Shown here: positions 1-8,801 of the stretch, piece by piece
Numbering within the stretch: position 1 is the first letter of the stretch
Layout: every line of letters starts with the position of its first letter
DNA from: Simiduia curdlanivorans
Lineage (GTDB): Bacteria; Pseudomonadota; Gammaproteobacteria; Pseudomonadales; Cellvibrionaceae
Length of the DNA: 64,000 bases
Direction of reading: 5' to 3'
NCBI RefSeq assembly: GCF_030409605.1
Contig: NZ_JAUFQG010000004.1
Coordinates: 2,529,001 to 2,593,000 of the forward strand
Made by a program: the position numbers and the translations under genes
The notes under the pieces: generated by a model
What the model was told of the DNA's origin: nothing
Database searches by the model: none
What the model saw: only the letters and a program-made list of their open reading frames with translations

Positions 1-671
1 GAATTAAAACCTTAGCGGGTGCCGGTTTTTACAATGGTAAAAGCTTCTATCGGGTTATCGATGGTTTTGTCGCGCAGGGCGGCGCCGGTGATGACGAGCC
101 GGACCCCAGCCACTCACCTTTGCCGATGGAGGCCCGGCGCATGACCGCGCCGACCGAAGATATTACCTTGGTGCCGTCGCCTGATTTATTTGCGGCATTA
201 ACGGGTTTTAAAAACGGTTTTGCCGTTGGTCTCGACACCGATAAAAGGCGCAGTTGGTTGCTGCATTGCCCCGGCACCTTAGGCATGTCGCGCGCTAACG
301 AGCCAGATTCGGCAACCACAGATTTCTATATCGTTATTGGCCAAGCGCCGCGCTATTTAGATGGCATTATGACGGTGTTCGGGCGAGTCATATGGGGCAT
401 GGATAAGGTGCAGCAAATTATTCGTGCCGATGTGACGGGCTCGGGCATTATCCCTGCCGATAAACCGCAAACACATATACGCTGGGCCGCCATTGGCGCG
501 GCGCTGCCGAAGGCACAGCAACTGGCGTTGCTGGTGGAGGAAACCCAGGGCAAAGCGTTTGAGGATAAACTCAGTGATCGATTACAGCGCCCACAAGCCT
601 TCTTTTACGAAAAGCCACCCAAGGTATTAGATGTTTGTCAGATTCCGCTGCGGGTTAAATTAGCGAACTGA
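1..671 (+). CDS. Cyclophilin-type peptidyl-prolyl cis-trans isomerase, 5'-truncated by the window
   Basis: The frame is open from base 3 to the TGA at 669-671, so the true start lies upstream of the window. The visible part reads FYNGKSFYRVIDGFVAQGG, the cyclophilin core with the catalytic-type arginine (family form FHRVI...QGG). It is followed by a GTLGMSRA segment and by YLDGIMTVFGRVIWGMD, the two later conserved blocks of the fold. The family isomerises Xaa-Pro bonds during protein folding. Histidine of the usual FHRVI is tyrosine here and the region between the blocks carries an insertion, so it is a divergent member. Any signal peptide lies outside the window. The 3' end overlaps the convergent TSUP gene by 17 bases. 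Confidence 0.88.
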   Translation, partial: IKTLAGAGFYNGKSFYRVIDGFVAQGGAGDDEPDPSHSPLPMEARRMTAPTEDITLVPSPDLFAALTGFKNGFAVGLDTDKRRSWLLHCPGTLGMSRANEPDSATTDFYIVIGQAPRYLDGIMTVFGRVIWGMDKVQQIIRADVTGSGIIPADKPQTHIRWAAIGAALPKAQQLALLVEETQGKAFEDKLSDRLQRPQAFFYEKPPKVLDVCQIPLRVKLAN

Positions 672-1437
672 CCAGGCCAAAGCTGGACACAAAGAGCAAC
701 ACAATACCGAGCCAGCGGTAGAAAATGCGCGCATCGGTTTGCAATAGTTTGTCGTGTAAACGGGAGCCGAGTTGGTGGCCGATAGCGGCGCAGGGCAGCA
801 GCCAACTATGTTGCAGGAGTTGTAAATCGACCTTGGCCCAAAGAAATGCGGCCATTTTAATACTCACCAGAATAAACCAGAGTGCGAACAGCGTGTTGCG
901 TAATTGCTCGCGCGCCACGTGAGTGGCGAAAACCGCAACAATCAACGGCGCGCCGATGAGTGAGGTGCCGCTTACATAGCCGCCTAACATGAGCAAAACC
1001 ACGTCCATCCAAGGCTGTTTACTCACAAACGGTTTATCGAAAATATAACTCAAGGAGTAGAGCAGTACGATGGCGAAAATAATGCCCGTCATAATATGGT
1101 TAGGTAAGGCGAGTAGGCCAAACACCCCAATGAGTTTTGGCACCAGCATGATCAGCAGCGCTTTACTCAGATAAGGCCAAGCCACGCTGGGTGCGGTAGG
1201 AGTTAGCGGTTCGGCTATTTTATTGGCCCGCCCTTGCCACAGGGTGAGCGCACTAAATACTAATAGATGCACCGCAATGATCGGTAAATACACTAGTGGT
1301 CGATTGTCGATCAGCAGTAAAAACGGCAGCGACAGAACTGCACCGCCAAAACCTAAGCCTGAGCGCACGAAACCGCTCCAGACAAATATGAGCGCAATGC
1401 CCAAGTGGGCTAAGGGGCTTAGTTCGGGGAAAAACAT
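655..1437 (-). CDS. TSUP-family (TauE/SafE) membrane transporter
   Basis: A 260-residue, almost wholly hydrophobic protein with about eight predicted membrane segments. The N-terminal GFVRSGLGFGGAVLSLP is typical of the TauE/SafE (TSUP) family, inner-membrane carriers that export sulfite, sulfoacetate or other small organosulfur anions. The second repeat shows GGYVSGTSLIGAPLI, the matching half of the inverted family duplication. Length is usual for the family. The substrate cannot be read from the sequence. It lies 23 bases downstream of the RbgA gene on the same strand and could be cotranscribed with it, and it converges on the cyclophilin gene with a 17-base overlap. Confidence 0.85.
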   Translation of the reverse strand: MFFPELSPLAHLGIALIFVWSGFVRSGLGFGGAVLSLPFLLLIDNRPLVYLPIIAVHLLVFSALTLWQGRANKIAEPLTPTAPSVAWPYLSKALLIMLVPKLIGVFGLLALPNHIMTGIIFAIVLLYSLSYIFDKPFVSKQPWMDVVLLMLGGYVSGTSLIGAPLIVAVFATHVAREQLRNTLFALWFILVSIKMAAFLWAKVDLQLLQHSWLLPCAAIGHQLGSRLHDKLLQTDARIFYRWLGIVLLFVSSFGLVSSLI

Positions 1438-1460
1438 AGTTTGCCGACGCTTATTAGCGG

Positions 1461-2399
1461 TTAGGTGTGCCGTTTACCGGCCTTTTTAAGTGCTTTCTGT
1501 GCCTCTTTTTCCGCCTCTAGGGCAGCTTTGCGGGCGCGCTCAGCGGCGATTTCTTCCAGCTCTGCACCAATAACTTCTGGGCTCTCTAGTGTAATGCGGC
1601 CCAAGCGTCCGGCGCGGAAATCGGATATGAGAATCTCCCCGGCTTTGTAGAAGTCCACTTGATTAGCCTTCATGCCGCCTCGGCGGGTGCAAATCGCGCT
1701 TAACAAGCCGTGGGTATCTTTAGGCAGTTGTTTGAGCGAATAACGCTCTTGCAAACCGGCTGGGTAGTGGGCCATGAGAAATTCGGCCAAGTATTCGCCG
1801 AGGTCTTCAAAATCGATCACCGTGTTTTTAATGGCGCTGGTGGCGGCTAAGCGGAAGCCGGTGTTATCGTGTTCGAGCTTGGGCCAAAGCATACCGGGGC
1901 TATCGAATAGAATGACGCCATCGGGCAGGTTGATCTGCTGCTGAGCTTTGGTCACGGCCGGTTCGTTGCCGGTTTTGGTCGCCGGGCGGCCGGCCATGGT
2001 GTTGATGAAGGTGGATTTTCCGACGTTGGGAATACCGGCCACTAACACGTTGATGGTGCGGTTTTGCTCGGCCTTGTTCGGCGCCAATTTTCGACACAGT
2101 TCCGGGATCAGGCTCTTTAGCTTGCCGGGGAAGCGCAAATCTACCGCTAGCGTACGGGTATTGCTGTCTTGCTCAAAGTGCGCCTGCCAGCGCGCCGTCA
2201 GCTCGGGATCAGCGAGATCATCTTTACTGAGTAGCTTTATCACGGGCTTGTCGCCGGCGGCCTCGGCGATGACCGGGTTTTGGCTAGAGTGGGGCAGGCG
2301 AGCATCGAGTATCTCTACTAATACGTCGATTCTGGGTAGCAGTTCAATCATCTGCTTGCGCGCTTTGTGCATGTGCCCTGGGTACCACTGAATGCTCAT
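1461..2399 (-). CDS. ylqF: Ribosome biogenesis GTPase YlqF/RbgA
   Basis: A 312-residue circularly permuted GTPase. The YlqF signature IQWYPGHMHKA is at the N-terminus, DARLP at 32-36, the permuted G4 motif at about 58-61 (SKDD in place of NKxD), the P-loop GIPNVGKST at 122-130 and G3 DSPG at 166-169. In this family GTP hydrolysis is coupled to late assembly of the 50S ribosomal subunit. The C-terminus is lysine/alanine-rich, a likely RNA-binding tail. G4 departs from the canonical Asn-Lys-x-Asp, but permuted GTPases often vary here. It probably leads a two-gene transcript with the TSUP gene. Confidence 0.93.
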   Translation of the reverse strand: MSIQWYPGHMHKARKQMIELLPRIDVLVEILDARLPHSSQNPVIAEAAGDKPVIKLLSKDDLADPELTARWQAHFEQDSNTRTLAVDLRFPGKLKSLIPELCRKLAPNKAEQNRTINVLVAGIPNVGKSTFINTMAGRPATKTGNEPAVTKAQQQINLPDGVILFDSPGMLWPKLEHDNTGFRLAATSAIKNTVIDFEDLGEYLAEFLMAHYPAGLQERYSLKQLPKDTHGLLSAICTRRGGMKANQVDFYKAGEILISDFRAGRLGRITLESPEVIGAELEEIAAERARKAALEAEKEAQKALKKAGKRHT

Positions 2400-2506
2400 T
2401 TTTCGGCTCGTTTAGGGTCGATAGAATTGACCCGGAATTTTACCGGTAATTTACCCTCAAGGCGAACCAGGAAGGCTATACTCTGCAGTCGACCTTGGAG
2501 GTGAGA

Positions 2507-3181
2507 GTGCAGTTGGGGATTAAACAAGGGCTTGCAGTATTGGCCATAGGGGCACTTCCTACCGCAGGGGTGATGGCACAGGCTAATGACTTCGGTGTGA
2601 CGCCGGCATTACTTACTTGGGTGCAGCTGCAATGGGGTGAGGCGGCTAGGGCGAGGGTGGAGGCTTGGCCTCAATCGATGCAGGAAACCAATGTAAGCCA
2701 GCCTGATGAGCTTGAAAAATTACGGCGCGCCAATGATTTTTTTAATCAAGTGCGTTGGCTCAGCGATCAAGAACACTGGGCTAAAGAAGATTACTGGGCC
2801 ACCCCAATTGAAACCCTTGCCACCAATGCCGGCGACTGTGAAGACTTCTCCATTGGAAAATATTTCACCCTGCATCACACCCAGCTAGACCCCAATAAAT
2901 TGCGCATTACCTACGTAAAAGCCTTGGAGTACAACCAGGCGCATATGGTGTTGGCTTATTATCCCAGCCCGAGTGCCGAGCCGTTAATTCTCGATAATAT
3001 CAATAAAACTATTTTACCTGCGTCCCAGCGCACGGACCTGTTTCCCATTTATAGTTTTAACGGTGACGGCTTGTGGTTGGCAAAATCGCGAGACAAAAAA
3101 TTGACCGGCGATAGCGAAAAAAGTTTACCCCAGTGGCGCGAGGTGAATGAGCGTATGCTGCGAGAAGCCGCTATAGAGTAA
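2507..3181 (+). CDS. LapG-type periplasmic cysteine protease (transglutaminase-like, peptidase C93)
   Basis: I place the start at GTG 2507, because GGAGG at 2497-2501 sits five bases before it. The resulting 224-residue protein begins with a signal peptide ending near VMAQA. NAGDCEDFSIGKYF carries the nucleophile Cys111; His146 (YNQAHMV) and Asp163 (LILDN) complete the triad. The Cys-to-His and His-to-Asp spacings are close to those known for LapG. The acidic residues flanking the cysteine are those that bind calcium in LapG. LapG cleaves large surface adhesins and releases biofilm cells under control of the c-di-GMP receptor LapD. Neither LapD nor an adhesin is encoded nearby. A TTG at 2495 is a less likely start. 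Confidence 0.85.
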   Translation: MQLGIKQGLAVLAIGALPTAGVMAQANDFGVTPALLTWVQLQWGEAARARVEAWPQSMQETNVSQPDELEKLRRANDFFNQVRWLSDQEHWAKEDYWATPIETLATNAGDCEDFSIGKYFTLHHTQLDPNKLRITYVKALEYNQAHMVLAYYPSPSAEPLILDNINKTILPASQRTDLFPIYSFNGDGLWLAKSRDKKLTGDSEKSLPQWREVNERMLREAAIE

Positions 3182-3255
3182 ACCGACTATTTTTTGTTGC
3201 CGCGAACCGGCGGGCTATGCTGCGTTGACTGAAAGTGCCAACGCAGCATTAGAGG

Positions 3256-4881
3256 TTAGACTTTAAAACGGGCGATCAACGAAGTGAGCTCCGACGATGT
3301 TGCGTCGAGTTTGTTGGCAATTTCTGTTGAACGGCGTGCGGCGGAGTGGGCGTTTTGGGCTAGCTCTGCCATGCCTGAAACGTTTCTACTAATTTCTTCA
3401 GAAGCGTAACTCTGCTCTTCAGCGGCTGTGGCAATTTGCGTATTCATATCGCGAATACGCGAAACCGCTTCGGTGATAGCGCGAATGGAATCGCCGGCTT
3501 GACCGGCTAGGTCCACCGTTGCATGGGTTTTTTCCTGACCGTCGCGCATGGCGCGCACCGCCGTGGCGGCGCCACTTTGCACGGTTTCGATAATGGTTTG
3601 AATTTCTGCGGTAGACTCCTGAGTTCGCTGCGCGAGACCGCGAACTTCATCGGCAACCACCGCAAAACCGCGACCTTGCTCACCAGCTCGGGCGGCTTCG
3701 ATAGCCGCGTTGAGTGCCAGTAAGTTAGTTTGCTCCGCGATGCCTTTAATAACACCGAGCACTGTGCCTACACTAGACGTATCTTGCTCTAGCTTGTCCA
3801 TGGCTTGGGCAATCTTCACCACTTCTTGCGACAAGTTGTTAATCGCGCTCATGGTTTGATCCATTACATTGAGGCCAGCACGTGCGTTGGTATCGGCGGC
3901 CTGCGCAGCTTCAGCAGCACCGGCGGCGTTACCGGCAACTTCCTGCACGGTTGCACTCATTTCGTTAATGGCAGTGGATACCTGATCGGTGTAGTGCTCG
4001 GTTTTGCCGGTGTGTTGCGAAATTTCAGAGGCCGTTTCATTGATATTTTCCGACGCCAGCGACAGGGAACCAGAGGCGGTTTGCACCGCAGAAATAATGG
4101 CGACAATTTCTGACCTCATGGTCTCCAGGTTGCGCGTGAGTTGGCCTATTTCATCGCCACGATTACTGTTGAGTGGGTGGCTGAAGTCGCCGCGACCGAA
4201 GCGGTTGATGTCTTGCATCATGCCGTGGATGGGTTTGATGATGTTACTTTTTAAGGTAACACCGAGTGCTAATAGAATTAACACGGCGCCAACGATTAAT
4301 GAAAAAGCTGCAATGGTCGTTACCCGTTGCGCTTGTACGTCTAGATCATTAGCGTCTTTTTGTACGAGTTGGGCAATTTGATTGGAGGCTTCATCTAAAA
4401 GTTTGGCTGGTTCGCGATCAATCCCCTTCACGGCTTCATCGCCGACGGTGGGGTTGAATTCACTAAATACAAAATCTTCGAAGCCCTTGTTGTAGGCAAT
4501 GAACATAGCCTTGTGGGCATCTCGAAACTGTTCAACTTGGTTGCGGAAAGGGCTGCCATTCATGGCTTGTTCCAAGGATCGAGCCTGTTCTTGAATAAGC
4601 TCGTGTTGATCTTTAAAGCGCTGCCAATATTTTTCCCGGTCAGCTTCGTTAGTTCCTCGTAACAGAACATTTTTCCATTCTTGCACTTGTATTTTGAACT
4701 GGTAATTCAGATTACTTATGCCACGTTCGTAGGAAATCTGTTGCGCTAGGATTGAGCGGTATCCGTCGATGCTATTACCCAAACTTGATGCAGTGTATTC
4801 AGCCACAAGGAACATCACCAATAGACCTGCCCCTACAAGCGACATGAGCCTCGTTTGCATACTGCCAGTCAGCCAATTCAT
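3256..4881 (-). CDS. Methyl-accepting chemotaxis protein
   Basis: A 541-residue receptor. An N-terminal membrane segment (about 10-30) is followed by a helical periplasmic sensor of about 160 residues, a second membrane segment (about 190-210), a HAMP domain and a long coiled-coil signalling domain. The hairpin tip EQTNLLALNAAIEAARAGEQ is the universal site that contacts CheA and CheW. The ligand is unknown; the sensor looks like a four-helix bundle. There is no CheR-binding pentapeptide at the C-terminus. The gene stands alone, is convergent with the LapG gene, and has a FliA-like promoter 95-120 bases upstream, which fits a motility regulon. Confidence 0.95.
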   Translation of the reverse strand: MNWLTGSMQTRLMSLVGAGLLVMFLVAEYTASSLGNSIDGYRSILAQQISYERGISNLNYQFKIQVQEWKNVLLRGTNEADREKYWQRFKDQHELIQEQARSLEQAMNGSPFRNQVEQFRDAHKAMFIAYNKGFEDFVFSEFNPTVGDEAVKGIDREPAKLLDEASNQIAQLVQKDANDLDVQAQRVTTIAAFSLIVGAVLILLALGVTLKSNIIKPIHGMMQDINRFGRGDFSHPLNSNRGDEIGQLTRNLETMRSEIVAIISAVQTASGSLSLASENINETASEISQHTGKTEHYTDQVSTAINEMSATVQEVAGNAAGAAEAAQAADTNARAGLNVMDQTMSAINNLSQEVVKIAQAMDKLEQDTSSVGTVLGVIKGIAEQTNLLALNAAIEAARAGEQGRGFAVVADEVRGLAQRTQESTAEIQTIIETVQSGAATAVRAMRDGQEKTHATVDLAGQAGDSIRAITEAVSRIRDMNTQIATAAEEQSYASEEISRNVSGMAELAQNAHSAARRSTEIANKLDATSSELTSLIARFKV

Positions 4882-4975
4882 GGTTTCTCCACTGCGTTGA
4901 AAATGTTCTTAAAAAATACGTTTAAATAGTTAAATTAACTATAGAAGTGGTACAGCTTTCGTAAGTATATGCAAG

Positions 4976-5001
4976 ATATCGGCAGTTGCCGGAAAACTTT
5001 A
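4976..5001 (-). promoter_or_regulatory. Sigma-28 (FliA)-like promoter of the chemotaxis receptor gene
   Basis: Read on the minus strand, TAAAGTTT is followed after ten bases by GCCGATAT. This is one base short in spacing and one base off the enterobacterial sigma-28 consensus TAAAGTTT-N11-GCCGATAA. Transcription would start near 4969, leaving a leader of about 88 bases before the receptor ATG. Confidence 0.65.
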
Positions 5002-5040
5002 AGGCAGGGGGGGGGAATTAAGTTGTTGATAGGTAAAATA

Positions 5041-5067
5041 AAAAGGGTCGCGATCGCGACCCTTTTT
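5041..5067 (-). terminator. Rho-independent terminator of the suc operon
   Basis: A perfect inverted repeat, AAAAGGGTCGCGA / TCGCGACCCTTTT, lies 25 bases past the sucD stop. The A and T tracts on both sides would let it work in either direction. Only the minus-strand suc transcript ends here. Confidence 0.88.
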
Positions 5068-5091
5068 ATGAAAGTTTTATGACAGTAAAAA

Positions 5092-5964
5092 TTACCAGCC
5101 AGTTAACTCTTTCAGTGCAGCGCCAATGTCGGCCAAACTGCGAACAGTTTTAACACCAGCATCTTCAAGGGCGGCGAATTTCTCGTCCGCAGTGCCTTTA
5201 CCACCGGCGATGATGGCGCCAGCGTGGCCCATGCGCTTACCCGCAGGTGCGGTTACACCGGCGATGTAAGATACAACAGGCTTGGTCACGTTAGCTTTGA
5301 TGAACGCTGCCGCTTCTTCTTCAGCAGAGCCACCAATTTCGCCGATCATCACGATGGCTTCGGTTTTTGGATCTTCTTGGAACAACTTCAAAATATCGAT
5401 GAAGTTGGAACCAGGAATTGGGTCGCCACCAATGCCCACACAGGTAGACTGGCCGAAACCGTAGTCTGTCGTCTGCTTAACGGCTTCATAGGTCAAGGTG
5501 CCAGAGCGCGACACGATACCGACTTTACCTGGCAAGTGAATGTGACCAGGCATGATGCCGATCTTACATTCGCCTGGGGTGATAACGCCTGGGCAGTTAG
5601 GGCCGATCAAGGTAACACCCAGCTCGTCAACTTTTACCTTGGCATCGAGCATATCTAAGGTTGGAATACCTTCGGTGATGCACACGATCAGCTTAATACC
5701 GGCGTTAGCCGCTTCTAGGATGGAATCCTTACAGAAGGCGGCTGGTACGTAGATTACAGAGGCTTCAGCGCCTGTGGCTTCTACGGCTTCGCGCACGGTG
5801 TTAAATACCGGCAGGCCTAGGTGCGTTTGACCACCTTTACCGGGCGTTACACCACCAACCATTTTGGTGCCGTAAGCAATGGCTTGCTCAGAGTGGAAAG
5901 TACCCTGTGCGCCAGTGAAACCTTGGCAAATAACCTTGGTATCTTTATTGATTAAAACGCTCAT
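5092..5964 (-). CDS. sucD: Succinyl-CoA synthetase alpha subunit (ADP-forming)
   Basis: At 290 residues it is full length for the family. It binds CoA through an N-terminal Rossmann domain (CQGFTGAQGTFHSEQAIAYG) and carries the phospho-acceptor His247 in MGHAGAIIAGGKGTADEK. With SucC it converts succinyl-CoA, phosphate and ADP to succinate, CoA and ATP in the TCA cycle, in the cytoplasm. The start codon overlaps the sucC stop by one base (TAATG), which indicates translational coupling. It is the last gene before the terminator at 5041-5067. Confidence 0.98.
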   Translation of the reverse strand: MSVLINKDTKVICQGFTGAQGTFHSEQAIAYGTKMVGGVTPGKGGQTHLGLPVFNTVREAVEATGAEASVIYVPAAFCKDSILEAANAGIKLIVCITEGIPTLDMLDAKVKVDELGVTLIGPNCPGVITPGECKIGIMPGHIHLPGKVGIVSRSGTLTYEAVKQTTDYGFGQSTCVGIGGDPIPGSNFIDILKLFQEDPKTEAIVMIGEIGGSAEEEAAAFIKANVTKPVVSYIAGVTAPAGKRMGHAGAIIAGGKGTADEKFAALEDAGVKTVRSLADIGAALKELTGW

Positions 5965-7130
5965 TATTTGCCTCCCGCTGCTTTAACAACTTGTTGTGCA
6001 GCATCGGTTAAGCTGGTGGCGGCGATGATGTTCAAACCGCTTTCGCTCAATACCTTGGCACCCAGTTCGGCGTTGTTACCTTCAAGGCGAACAACAACGG
6101 GTACCTTAACGCCCACTTCTTTTACTGCGCCGATAACGCCTTCTGCGATCATGTCGCAGCGCACGATACCGCCGAAGATGTTGATCAGAACGGCTTCTAC
6201 CGCATCATCAGATAAAATAATCTTGAATGCTTCGATTACGCGCTCTTTGGTTGCGCCGCCGCCAACGTCTAGGAAGTTAGCTGGCTTGCCGCCGTGCAGT
6301 TTAACGATGTCCATGGTGCCCATCGCTAGGCCCGCACCGTTAACCATACAGCCGATGTTGCCTTCGAGCGCAACATAGTTAAGTTCCCACTTAGCCGCAT
6401 TGGCTTCGCGCGCATCTTCCTGTGAAGGATCGTGCATGGCTTTGATTTTTGGCTGGCGATAAAGGGCGTTGCCGTCGATGTTAATCTTGCCATCTAAGCA
6501 ATGCAGGTTGCCTTCTTCGGTAATAACCAGTGGGTTAATTTCCAAAAGGGCAAAGTCGAAATCTTGGAACATTTTGGCAAGGCCCAAGAAAATCTTGGTG
6601 AATTGCTTAATTTGCGCTGCGTTCAAACCCAACTGAAAAGCCAGATCGCGCGCTTGGTATGGCTGAGCGCCAACCAAAGGATCGATAACCGCTTTCAGAA
6701 TTTTCTCTGGGGTTTCTTCCGCTACTTTTTCAATTTCCACGCCGCCTTCAGTAGAGGCCATGAAAACGATGCGACGGCTAGAGCGATCGACGACTGCGCC
6801 AAGGTACAGCTCTTGGGCGATGTCGGTGCAAGACTCAACCAGAATGCATGAAACGGGTTGGCCCTTTTCATCTGTTTGGTAGGTCACTAGGTTGTTGCCT
6901 AGCCACTTCTTCGCGAAATCTTCGATTTCTTGCTTGCTAGAAACCAACTTAACGCCGCCCGCTTTTCCGCGGCCACCGGCGTGAACCTGTGCTTTAACTA
7001 CCCACTTGTCACCACCGATTTCGGCGGCGGCTGCTACAGCCTCGGCAGGTGTAGTTGCTGCTACACCCTTGGATACCGGGAGACCGTATTCGGCAAATAG
7101 TTGCTTTGCCTGATACTCATGCAAATTCAT
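5964..7130 (-). CDS. sucC: Succinyl-CoA synthetase beta subunit
   Basis: At 388 residues it is full length, starting MNLHEYQAKQLFAEYGLPV. The ATP-grasp half contains KAQVHAGGRGKAGGVK, and the C-terminal half contains the GIVRCD loop (NIFGGIVRCDMIA) that receives the phosphohistidine of SucD. The subunit binds nucleotide and determines ADP or GDP preference. It is coupled to sucD by a one-base overlap. A 150-base leader with a strong stem-loop separates it from lpd, so sucCD may be controlled separately from the rest of the operon. Confidence 0.98.
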   Translation of the reverse strand: MNLHEYQAKQLFAEYGLPVSKGVAATTPAEAVAAAAEIGGDKWVVKAQVHAGGRGKAGGVKLVSSKQEIEDFAKKWLGNNLVTYQTDEKGQPVSCILVESCTDIAQELYLGAVVDRSSRRIVFMASTEGGVEIEKVAEETPEKILKAVIDPLVGAQPYQARDLAFQLGLNAAQIKQFTKIFLGLAKMFQDFDFALLEINPLVITEEGNLHCLDGKINIDGNALYRQPKIKAMHDPSQEDAREANAAKWELNYVALEGNIGCMVNGAGLAMGTMDIVKLHGGKPANFLDVGGGATKERVIEAFKIILSDDAVEAVLINIFGGIVRCDMIAEGVIGAVKEVGVKVPVVVRLEGNNAELGAKVLSESGLNIIAATSLTDAAQQVVKAAGGK

Positions 7131-7215
7131 GATGTCATTCCACTTTGTGCGATTGCTTTATGTTGCAGACCTTCGCCTACAGATGTTCATAACCACAATA
7201 CGCTGTACCTGTGAT

Positions 7216-7240
7216 GGTCAGCTAAGAAAACTAGCTGACC
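7216..7240 (-). promoter_or_regulatory. Stem-loop in the sucC leader
   Basis: GGTCAGCTA and TAGCTGACC form a perfect nine-base-pair stem around a seven-base loop, midway between lpd and sucC. No T tract follows on the minus strand, so it is not a normal terminator. It may be an mRNA processing or stability element, or part of a structured sucC leader of the kind described as the sucC RNA motif in gammaproteobacteria. Membership in that motif is untested. Confidence 0.5.
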
Positions 7241-7280
7241 CCCTTTAGAACCCTCTCGGGCTTCATACGCCGTATTGTTA

Positions 7281-8735
7281 TTATTTGCGCTTTTTACGGT
7301 TGGCGATGTGAATAGCGTGACCATTCACGGCCAGTGCCGCTTCTTTAACCGCCTCGGAAAGAGTCGGGTGACCAAAGATTGTCATGCCGATGTCTTCGGC
7401 ACTCGAACCAAACTCCATAGCGATGGCAACCTGCTGAACCAAATCGGCTGCTGAGGGACCAACAATGTGCGCACCCAATACCCGATCAGTGTCGGCGTGT
7501 GCCAAAATCTTAACCATACCCGCCGTTTCGTTGGCCGCCATAGCGCGACCGCTAGCCGCGAAGGGGAAAACACCTACATTGTAGGGCTCGCCATCGGCCT
7601 TGAGTTGTTCTTCGGTTTTACCGACAGAGGCCACTTCTGGGTGGGTGTAAATAACGTTGGGAATGATGTCGTAGTTAACAATGGCTTTTTGACCGGCGAT
7701 GCGCTCGGCAACGACTACGCCTTCTTCACTGCCTTTGTGTGCCAGCATTGGGCCGCGCACCACGTCGCCAATGGCCCAAACGCCTGGGGCGCTGGTAGAG
7801 CACAAATCGTTAACGTAGATGAAGCCGCGCTCATCCAAGTTGACACCGCAGTCTGCCGCTAACAAGTTCTGGGTGAAGGGGCGACGGCCCACGCACACGA
7901 TCAACTTGTCGAACACTTCTTTCTGCTCTTTGCCGTCGGCATCGGTGAAGGTTACGGTAACGGTTTTTTTCTTGCCTTTGCCTGTCACTTCCGAGCCGGT
8001 TACACGACAGTTCAAGCGAATGTCTAAACCTTGTTTGGTGAGAATCTTGCTCGCTTCTTTGGCTATCTGCTGATCCATCATGGCCAAGAAGTTAGGCATA
8101 GCTTCGAGCAGAACCACTTTCGAACCTAGGCGGTTCCAAACTGAACCTAATTCCAAACCGATAACACCGGCGCCAATCACGCCTAAGCGCTCGGGCACGG
8201 CATCAATTTCAAGGGCGCCAGTGGAGTCGATGATCACATCGTTATCGACCGGAGCGACGGGAATATTTACCGGGATTGAGCCGGACGCGAGGATCACGTT
8301 GTCTGCAGACAAGGACTGTACTTTGCCGTCGTGGCCGGTGACTTCAACCACGCGGTTAGCCAGTAATTTACCGGTGCCGTAGAAAGAGGTCACGCCGTTG
8401 GCTTTGAACAAGCCGGCGATGCCGCCGGTTAACTGCTTCACGATGCCAGCTTTGCGCGCGATCATGGAAGGCACATCAATTTTTACATCTTTGGTGCTGA
8501 TGCCGTGAATGCCTAAATCGTCTTTGGCCTCGTGGTACTTATAAGAGCTGTCTAGCAGTGCTTTAGAGGGAATGCAGCCTACGTTTAAGCAAGTGCCGCC
8601 GTTAACGCCTTGACCTTCGGCATTTTTCCACTTTTCCACACAGGCTGTTTTTAAACCGAGTTGCGCAGCACGAATAGCGGCCACATAGCCTGCAGGGCCA
8701 GAGCCAATTACGATAACATCAAATTTATCAGACAT
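7281..8735 (-). CDS. lpdA: Dihydrolipoyl dehydrogenase (E3)
   Basis: A 484-residue flavoprotein. The FAD-binding GSGPAGYVAAIRAAQLG is at the N-terminus and the redox-active disulfide is Cys49/Cys54 in GGTCLNVGCIPSKALL. The NAD-binding GVIGAGVIGLELGSVWNRLG and the C-terminal GHPTLSEAV, whose His-Glu pair completes the partner active site of the dimer, are also present. It re-oxidises dihydrolipoyl groups of 2-oxoglutarate dehydrogenase, and possibly pyruvate dehydrogenase, with NAD+. Its position between sucB and sucC marks it as the E3 of the 2-oxoglutarate complex (the lpdG position in Pseudomonas). Confidence 0.97.
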   Translation of the reverse strand: MSDKFDVIVIGSGPAGYVAAIRAAQLGLKTACVEKWKNAEGQGVNGGTCLNVGCIPSKALLDSSYKYHEAKDDLGIHGISTKDVKIDVPSMIARKAGIVKQLTGGIAGLFKANGVTSFYGTGKLLANRVVEVTGHDGKVQSLSADNVILASGSIPVNIPVAPVDNDVIIDSTGALEIDAVPERLGVIGAGVIGLELGSVWNRLGSKVVLLEAMPNFLAMMDQQIAKEASKILTKQGLDIRLNCRVTGSEVTGKGKKKTVTVTFTDADGKEQKEVFDKLIVCVGRRPFTQNLLAADCGVNLDERGFIYVNDLCSTSAPGVWAIGDVVRGPMLAHKGSEEGVVVAERIAGQKAIVNYDIIPNVIYTHPEVASVGKTEEQLKADGEPYNVGVFPFAASGRAMAANETAGMVKILAHADTDRVLGAHIVGPSAADLVQQVAIAMEFGSSAEDIGMTIFGHPTLSEAVKEAALAVNGHAIHIANRKKRK

Positions 8736-8763
8736 GTTTTGTCCTCAATACTGAATAAATGAT

Positions 8764-8780
8764 GGGGAGCAGGGCTCCCC
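8764..8780 (-). promoter_or_regulatory. Short hairpin between sucB and lpd
   Basis: GGGGAG / CTCCCC pair around a five-base loop in the 66-base gap. No T tract follows. It may modulate the relative expression of the E2 and E3 genes. The evidence is the hairpin alone. Confidence 0.35.
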
Positions 8781-8801
8781 GAGAAACTAATAAACCCGCT
8801 G

